DNA of 64,000 bases from Cytobacillus dafuensis. GTDB taxonomy: Bacteria; Bacillota; Bacilli; Bacillales; Cytobacillaceae. Positions 58,686 to 64,000 of the stretch are shown here, in pieces. Positions within the stretch are counted from its first letter, which is position 1. Every line of letters starts with the position of its first letter. The translations under genes were made by a program, and so were the position numbers. A model generated the notes under the pieces. The model worked only from the letters and a program-made list of their open reading frames with translations. It did not search any database and was not told where the DNA came from. The stretch is taken from contig NZ_CP042593.1 in the NCBI RefSeq assembly GCF_007995155.1, positions 1,096,001 to 1,160,000 of the forward strand, given 5' to 3'.

Positions 58686-60605
58686 TTATTTCAGTAATCT
58701 TAAGCTATTAAGAATGACTAATATTGTACTTCCCTCATGAGCAATGACCCCAAAAGGAAGGTCAACAAACTGGAGGAAATTTGAAGCGATCAGCATCATA
58801 ATAACGGTGATTGAAAAAATAACATTTTGCTTGATGATGCTATTCATCTTTCTTGAAAGGTTAATGGCTTCTGCAATACGAGGTAGGTCATTTTTCATAA
58901 GAACGATATCGGCTGTTTCAAGGGCAACATCCGTTCCTTCCCCCATGGCAATTCCTACATTTGCTGTTGCTAAAGCAGGTGCATCATTAATTCCATCTCC
59001 GACCATTGCAACGGTTCCGTATTTTTCCTGTAAATTCTTAAGATGCTCTACCTTATTTTCTGGTAAACATTCAGCGATATAATCATGAACATGGGACTCT
59101 TTTGCGATTGCCATACCGGTATTTCGGCTATCTCCAGTCAGCATAATCGTATAAATTCCTTGATTATTTAATTGATCAATCGCTTTTTTTGTTTCTTCTC
59201 GGACAACATCCTGAAGGGCAAGGATTGCGACAATTTCTTCACTCTTCTGTACAAAGACAACGGTTTTACCTTCACTAGCCATTTTAGCTGCCGCACCGTC
59301 TTTAAAGCTTTGGGCTGCTTCAATGCCAACAAATGCTGCTTTCCCAATTTTCCATTCCTCGTTTTCAATATGAGCCTTTACACCCCATCCTGCTACATCT
59401 TCAATACTTTCAGGATGAATGAGAGATTCTTCTAGGTTTTCTTTAGCATATTTAACGATCGCATTTGCTAATGGATGAGTCGAGTGACTTTCGATGGATG
59501 AAGCAATTCGTAAGATTTCATTTTTTGAAAGGCCATCCGCAGCAATAATATCTGTTACTTCAGGCTTTCCCTTTGTAAGTGTTCCCGTCTTGTCAAAAGC
59601 AATGGCTTTCAGATGGCTTAAATTTTCTAAATGAACGCCGCCTTTAAAAAGAATACCGTGCCTTGCACCGTTCGAAATGGCAGACAGTGTTGCCGGCATA
59701 ATCGAAGCAACGAGGGCGCATGGTGAAGCAACAACAAGTAAAATCATCGCCCGATAAAAGGTTTCTGTCCAGCTCCACCCTAATAGAAAATGGGGGACGA
59801 ACATCATAAGGACAACTACGGCTAATACGACTTTCACGTACGTACCTTCAAATCGTTCAATGAACAGCTGAGAAGGAGATTTCTCGCTTTGTGCAGACTG
59901 AACGAGCTGAATGATCTTTTGAAACAGGGTTTCACTATTCGGTTTTGTTATTTCAACAGTAATGGATCCATTTAAATTGACTGTTCCAGCAAAAACATAA
60001 TCCCCACTATCCTTAGAAACAGGGAGTGACTCACCTGTAATGGCAGCTTCATCAATGGTTGTATGCCCTTTAATAATTTTTCCATCAGAAGGAACTCTTT
60101 CCCCAGGTTTTACTAAAATAAGGTCTCCGATAGATAATTTAGATACATGAATCTTTTCTTCATTCCCACCTGTAATTCTTAAAGCTTCCTCTGGCTGAAT
60201 TTCCATTAACGCGGAAATTTCTTTATGACTTTTATTCATCGTATATGTTTCAAGAGCACCACTTACAGCAAAGATAAAAATAAGGATGGCTCCTTCTGTC
60301 CAGTAGCCAATGATAGCAGAACCAACGGCGGCGAATATCATGAGCATTTCAACATTTAATTCCTTATTGGCAATCGTTTCTTCAATACCTTCCTTCGCTT
60401 TTGCAAAGCCTCCAATAATAAAGGCAAATAGATAGGTGACAATCGAAGAAGTAGTAAGTTCATTTCTATCTAATAGCCAACCTGCCGCAATAAGGACCCC
60501 ACTTAAAAGGGCGGCAATTAATTCGGCATGCTGTTTTACTTTAGCAAACATACTTTCATTTTCATTTACCGTGCTTTTTAATATTACTTTAGCCTCTGCA
60601 TTCAT
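58686..60605 (-). CDS. pfeT: P1B-type metal-efflux ATPase, PfeT-like (P1B-4)
   Basis: This 639-residue ATPase lacks an N-terminal heavy-metal-binding domain. It has the phosphatase motif ITGES, the TM4 metal motif SPCALVAS, the phosphorylation site AFDKTGTLTKGKP, TGDS and the hinge VGDGINDAPALA. The TM6 motif HEGST marks the P1B-4 subgroup, to which B. subtilis PfeT (ZosA/YkvW) belongs. It should export Fe(II), perhaps also Co or Zn, across the membrane. The upstream dyad AATTAT-N5-ATAATT at about 60638 could be a Fur- or PerR-type site. It interrupts the yfk gene order known from B. subtilis. Confidence 0.85.
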   Translation of the reverse strand: MNAEAKVILKSTVNENESMFAKVKQHAELIAALLSGVLIAAGWLLDRNELTTSSIVTYLFAFIIGGFAKAKEGIEETIANKELNVEMLMIFAAVGSAIIGYWTEGAILIFIFAVSGALETYTMNKSHKEISALMEIQPEEALRITGGNEEKIHVSKLSIGDLILVKPGERVPSDGKIIKGHTTIDEAAITGESLPVSKDSGDYVFAGTVNLNGSITVEITKPNSETLFQKIIQLVQSAQSEKSPSQLFIERFEGTYVKVVLAVVVLMMFVPHFLLGWSWTETFYRAMILLVVASPCALVASIMPATLSAISNGARHGILFKGGVHLENLSHLKAIAFDKTGTLTKGKPEVTDIIAADGLSKNEILRIASSIESHSTHPLANAIVKYAKENLEESLIHPESIEDVAGWGVKAHIENEEWKIGKAAFVGIEAAQSFKDGAAAKMASEGKTVVFVQKSEEIVAILALQDVVREETKKAIDQLNNQGIYTIMLTGDSRNTGMAIAKESHVHDYIAECLPENKVEHLKNLQEKYGTVAMVGDGINDAPALATANVGIAMGEGTDVALETADIVLMKNDLPRIAEAINLSRKMNSIIKQNVIFSITVIMMLIASNFLQFVDLPFGVIAHEGSTILVILNSLRLLK

Positions 60606-60839
60606 GTGTTTTTCCTCCCCTAAATGAATATTGTTTTCAATTATTTTTTATAATTGAGAAAAATAATCACAATCAATACCCCTATAAAACGACGAAAGCT
60701 GCCACCGAATAGGCGACAGCAAAAAATATAGATACTACAGATGAAGATATTTCAAGTTATTTATAGTTTACTATATAAGCTATGAAATGAACAGAAAAAT
60801 GTTCCTTAATTAAAAATAATTATTAAATTAGAAATTTTA

Positions 60840-61664
60840 TTATTGGTAGACCCCTTTTGTTGGAGGTAAAGATTTATATGTTTCGTTATCCCGGATTACA
60901 TGAAGGATGTTATTTTTCATCTTATTCATTTGCAAGCCATGTTTGCTAATATCACATTCTGTCCATTCAAAATGTCTTTCTCCACCATTAATCCAAATCG
61001 TAAGTTCATAGCTTTCATATGGCTTTTTGTTACAGCTATTTGATAAGTCCTTTTGATCAAGATAATTTGTTAATACCATTGCCTTGTAGATTTGGTTTAA
61101 TTCTTTACGATTAAATTGGAAATCACTGACGGTCGAAACTTCCCCATTTTGGAGGTCCTTTACTAGTCGTTGATTAGCCGTATCTACTTCGTTTTTCTTA
61201 TCTACCCCGTACTTGAAATGAAATTCGAATTTATCTTGTTTTTCAGTATCATATTGAACGGTTAACACATCTTCCTGTTGCCCGTTACATTCTAATTTAT
61301 ACGCAATTTCAGTATCCATCTCACTTTTAGTTATTCTTTCACAACTGTGTTTTTCAACTTTACCAGATCCGAATTTGTCATAGGTAGTATCGTATCTTGA
61401 TTGAATGGATGTCCCATCGTACGTTAAATCCCATATTATGGGGTCCCCTTCAATTGTATAATGAATAATCCGAACTTCATCGTTTTCTCCATTGTTTATA
61501 TTATTGACAAATTGATCAATTTGTTCGATATTTTCAATTCCTCCGTGATTGTTAATAACATCTTTCTGTTGTGGCTCGTATGTAGTGGAACTTGGAACTG
61601 GATTTAGATTTGAGCAACCTGATAGGAATAAAAGTACGAAAAGAATAAACTGAAATTTTTTCAT
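60840..61664 (-). CDS. DUF4362-like lipoprotein
   Basis: This 274-residue lipoprotein (lipobox FLSGC, Cys at about residue 17) starts at the ATG at 61664, after GAGGTGA. The first part of the mature protein, DVINNHGGIENIEQIDQFVN, then RIIHYTIEGDPIIWDLTYDG, matches DUF4362. The second half (NGEVSTVSDFQFNRKELNQI, WTECDISKHGLQMNKMKNNI) forms a further domain. It is exposed outside the membrane. Function unknown. Confidence 0.82.
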   Translation of the reverse strand: MKKFQFILFVLLFLSGCSNLNPVPSSTTYEPQQKDVINNHGGIENIEQIDQFVNNINNGENDEVRIIHYTIEGDPIIWDLTYDGTSIQSRYDTTYDKFGSGKVEKHSCERITKSEMDTEIAYKLECNGQQEDVLTVQYDTEKQDKFEFHFKYGVDKKNEVDTANQRLVKDLQNGEVSTVSDFQFNRKELNQIYKAMVLTNYLDQKDLSNSCNKKPYESYELTIWINGGERHFEWTECDISKHGLQMNKMKNNILHVIRDNETYKSLPPTKGVYQ

Positions 61665-61706
61665 CTCATTCACCTCATACCAATTGACGTCTATGTTGGG
61701 AAAAAG

Positions 61707-62885
61707 TTACATATACGATTCTTTTTTTGAGACCATTTGTTTTTGTCCAAATATGACAACTGTTAAGAATATAAGGAAAAGCATAGCACTAATAATATTA
61801 AAAAAGCTGATTGATTTAAAGTATTGGATGAATACTCCCCCGAAATAGGGGCCTATTAAGCTGCCGATACTAAATGCTACCCCGCAAAGCAGGTTCCCGG
61901 TTGGAAGCATATTTCTCGGCATTAAGTCGGTCATATAACTGATGCCAAGGGAGAAAGTGGATCCGACAACCATGCCAGCTATAAATAAACATACGGCAAG
62001 AGCAATCATCATTTCTTCTAAGAGGCTTGCAGCAGCAAAGCTTAAAAATCCAGCAAATAAAATGACCATTAAAATATTTCTTCTCCCATATCGATCACTT
62101 AATAGTCCAAGCGGTAATTGAAAAACAATCCCTCCAATAGCAAATGAGGTCAGAAGCAGGGAGACACTCGAAACATCAAGACCAATCCGCAGCCCGTAAA
62201 CAGGAAAGCTTCCATTTAATGATGATTCAAGAAAACCGTATCCTAATGGAGGAAGAAAGGCTACCCAGCCATATTTTGTTGCTTTTGAAAACCGCTTCAT
62301 CGTTTCCTTAAATGAATTTACCTCTACCGTTTGCTCTGGATAATCATTTTTTAAAGTAAATAAAAATAACCAAGCAATTAAGCATAATGCTGAAGAAATA
62401 ATAAAAGGAAGAGCCTCATTCATTTTGATCAGCGGTGCCATCAAAGGTCCGACCGCAAACCCTGTTCCGAAAAACAGTCCATATATTGAAATATTACGGC
62501 CCCTCTTATGCTCCGGAGAGAAAGAAGTTATCCATGTTTGTGTTCCAAAATGCAAGGCATGGTCGCCAATTCCGATTAAAAGCCGCAGGAAAAACCAAAA
62601 CCAGAAGGACTTCCAAACTGGAAATAAAATGAGTGATACAACGACAAGCAGTCCTCCCAAAACAATGATTGGTTTATAGCCATATTTCCTTAAAGGATGT
62701 TCCATGAATGGGGATACAAGCAAGATGCCAATATATAATCCAGTAGCATTTAGTCCATTTAAACTGGAGGAAATGCCCTCGTTTTCAAAAATAATTGCGA
62801 TTAATGGCAGCAGCATGCCCTGGCTAAATCCTGAAATTGCAACAATACTTACCAAAATCCAAAATCTCATATTTTCTTTAATCAT
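61707..62885 (-). CDS. yfkF: MFS transporter, YfkF-like
   Basis: This 392-residue transporter has 12 predicted helices. The ATG at 62885 follows AGAGGTTA; a start 45 bp earlier has no ribosome site. Recognisable loops are EHPLRKYGYKPIIVLGG (motif A position) and LLSDRYGRRNILMVI in the second half. The gene next to a CAX antiporter corresponds to yfkF beside yfkE in B. subtilis. The substrate is unknown. Confidence 0.85.
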   Translation of the reverse strand: MIKENMRFWILVSIVAISGFSQGMLLPLIAIIFENEGISSSLNGLNATGLYIGILLVSPFMEHPLRKYGYKPIIVLGGLLVVVSLILFPVWKSFWFWFFLRLLIGIGDHALHFGTQTWITSFSPEHKRGRNISIYGLFFGTGFAVGPLMAPLIKMNEALPFIISSALCLIAWLFLFTLKNDYPEQTVEVNSFKETMKRFSKATKYGWVAFLPPLGYGFLESSLNGSFPVYGLRIGLDVSSVSLLLTSFAIGGIVFQLPLGLLSDRYGRRNILMVILFAGFLSFAAASLLEEMMIALAVCLFIAGMVVGSTFSLGISYMTDLMPRNMLPTGNLLCGVAFSIGSLIGPYFGGVFIQYFKSISFFNIISAMLFLIFLTVVIFGQKQMVSKKESYM

Positions 62886-63268
62886 TTTCTTAACCTCTAC
62901 TCTGAATAAAAATTTCAAATTAAAAAACAATCATGAATATCTATGTATGCAAAATGTCGTCGGTTTCATTCTCTGCGCTGGTGAATTCTTCTACATCAAG
63001 GCTTGCTCAACGAATCCTACTACAATTTCATTTTTTCACGGAAAAAGAGCCACAATAAAAATGGTATCTGTAATTAGAATCCTTGGCAAGAAAAATCATT
63101 TTTTTCAGTTTTTAGGGAAGAATAGGGCGAGACAGGTTTGACCGAAGAGTGAACTCAAATCACCGCTCATGAGCCAATTGCGAATTTGTATTAAAAGGGA
63201 ATGATCCCTCGTGGTAATGAATGGAAATAGTCATTAGACCTGGTTTTGATGTTGGGAGGATCTTTTAT
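62886..63268. other. Intergenic region between yfkF and chaA
   Basis: These 383 bp are divergent promoters' territory. I see no ORF with a ribosome site and no structure that I recognise as a riboswitch, only a short stem around GGGAATGATCCC at about 63199. Confidence 0.45.
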
Positions 63269-64000
63269 ATGAACAAAATATTTACCGCGCTTGTTTTTAT
63301 TGGTGTGCCTCTTTCTGTCGTAGGTACATTTATGCATTGGTCTAGTATCTTACTTTTTATCATTTATTGTATAACGATTATTGCTCTTGCAAGCTTTATG
63401 GGAAGGGCTACTGAGAGTCTGGCCGTTGTGGCAGGTCCTAGAATTGGGGGATTGCTGAATGCAACTTTTGGAAATGCTGTTGAATTAATTATCTCAATTT
63501 TCGCCCTTAAAGAGGGATTAATTGGGGTAGTCCTAGCGTCATTAACAGGCTCTGTTCTTGGAAATCTGCTATTAGTTGCTGGTTTGTCTTTTTTTGTTGG
63601 AGGCTTAAAGTATAAACGCCAGTCCTTCAATGTCTTTGATGCAAGGCATAATTCAGGATTGTTGATGTTTGGTGTCATTGTTGCTTTTGTTATTCCAGAA
63701 ATCTTTACAAAGACAATGACAAAGAATGATACGCTCAACTTTAGTGTAGGGATATCGATTATTTTAATTACTTTATATTTGGCTGCATTATTTTTCAAGC
63801 TTGTCACCCATCGAGGAGTTTATTTGACAGATGATAAGAATGAAAGTCGGAATCACGAGGAAGAGCCTGAGTGGGGAACAAGAAAGGCATTAATAATACT
63901 CGCGCTAGCCACACTAGCTGTTGCTTATGTTTCCGAAAATTTAGTTCATACTTTTGAATCTGTAGGAGAGGCCTTTGGATGGTCAGAGTTGTTTATTGGT
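63269..64000 (+). CDS. chaA: Ca2+/H+ antiporter, N-terminal part (cut by window end)
   Basis: The frame from the ATG at 63269 (GGGAGGA upstream) stays open to the last base, giving 244 residues of a CAX-family antiporter. The acidic c-1 motif NATFGNAVELIISIFAL (about residues 70-86), which carries the ion-binding Glu, is present, followed by TGSVLGNLLLVAG. A charged loop with NESRNHEEEPEWG marks the acidic region between the two halves. It corresponds to B. subtilis YfkE (ChaA). The second half lies outside the window. Confidence 0.92.
   Translation, partial: MNKIFTALVFIGVPLSVVGTFMHWSSILLFIIYCITIIALASFMGRATESLAVVAGPRIGGLLNATFGNAVELIISIFALKEGLIGVVLASLTGSVLGNLLLVAGLSFFVGGLKYKRQSFNVFDARHNSGLLMFGVIVAFVIPEIFTKTMTKNDTLNFSVGISIILITLYLAALFFKLVTHRGVYLTDDKNESRNHEEEPEWGTRKALIILALATLAVAYVSENLVHTFESVGEAFGWSELFIG

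Noticed and set aside
63364..63807. 147-codon minus-strand frame
   Set aside because: Antisense to the CAX antiporter, which shows the GNAVE motif in the plus frame.

Overview
The window is low-GC Firmicute DNA from a motile, spore-forming member of the Bacillaceae. The evidence is strong AGGAGG ribosome binding sites with frequent TTG and GTG starts, spore-coat genes (cotH next to a CotG-like repeat protein), SinR/SinI and SipW/TasA biofilm genes, a sigma-D type promoter before motAB, and blocks that match the Bacillus subtilis order (ycbLMNO homologues; yfkK-yfkJ-yfkI-yfkH and yfkF-yfkE/chaA). The genus cannot be fixed from the sequence alone.

Layout. 1-6.3 kb: 3' end of topB, a two-component system and an ABC exporter resembling YcbLM/YcbNO, and two unknown proteins. 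6.3-13.2 kb: two kinds of dispersed repeat, hutH behind a possible attenuator, small genes, the CotH kinase with a CotG-like substrate, and motAB. 13.2-29.2 kb: an accessory island. It has small, mostly exported or hypothetical genes separated by copies of one palindromic intergenic repeat, two apparently identical IS110/IS1111-type insertions lying at the same position of that repeat, and at its right edge a tyrosine-recombinase operon (HTH protein, two large recombinases, TnpC-like protein). 29.4-37.9 kb: MFS pump with MarR regulator, nosDLYF plus a second nosL but no nosZ, and psuK-psuG. 37.9-44.6 kb: biofilm and surface locus with a SinR paralogue, a class-D-like sortase, SipW, a TasA/CalY fibre protein, an LPNTA wall-anchored protein, SinI, SinR, and mnmH. 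45-55.8 kb: a binding protein, sensor kinase and NtrC-type regulator followed by a consensus sigma-54 promoter driving tatA and a B-C-A ordered molybdopterin oxidoreductase with a TorD-like chaperone. 55.8-64 kb: the yfk block, interrupted by a pfeT-like metal ATPase and a DUF4362-like lipoprotein, ending in a truncated Ca2+/H+ antiporter.

How the parts work together. The 45-55.8 kb block reads as one inducible respiratory module: signal binding, kinase, enhancer-binding activator, sigma-54 promoter, then a Tat-exported Mo/FeS reductase with a membrane quinol anchor. The 38-43 kb block reads as a SinR-controlled extracellular fibre whose wall anchor is probably attached by the adjacent sortase instead of by a TapA protein. 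In the 13-29 kb island, the non-coding right end of the IS contains a stretch complementary to the repeat into which it inserted, which fits a guide (bridge/seek) RNA directing it to these repeats.
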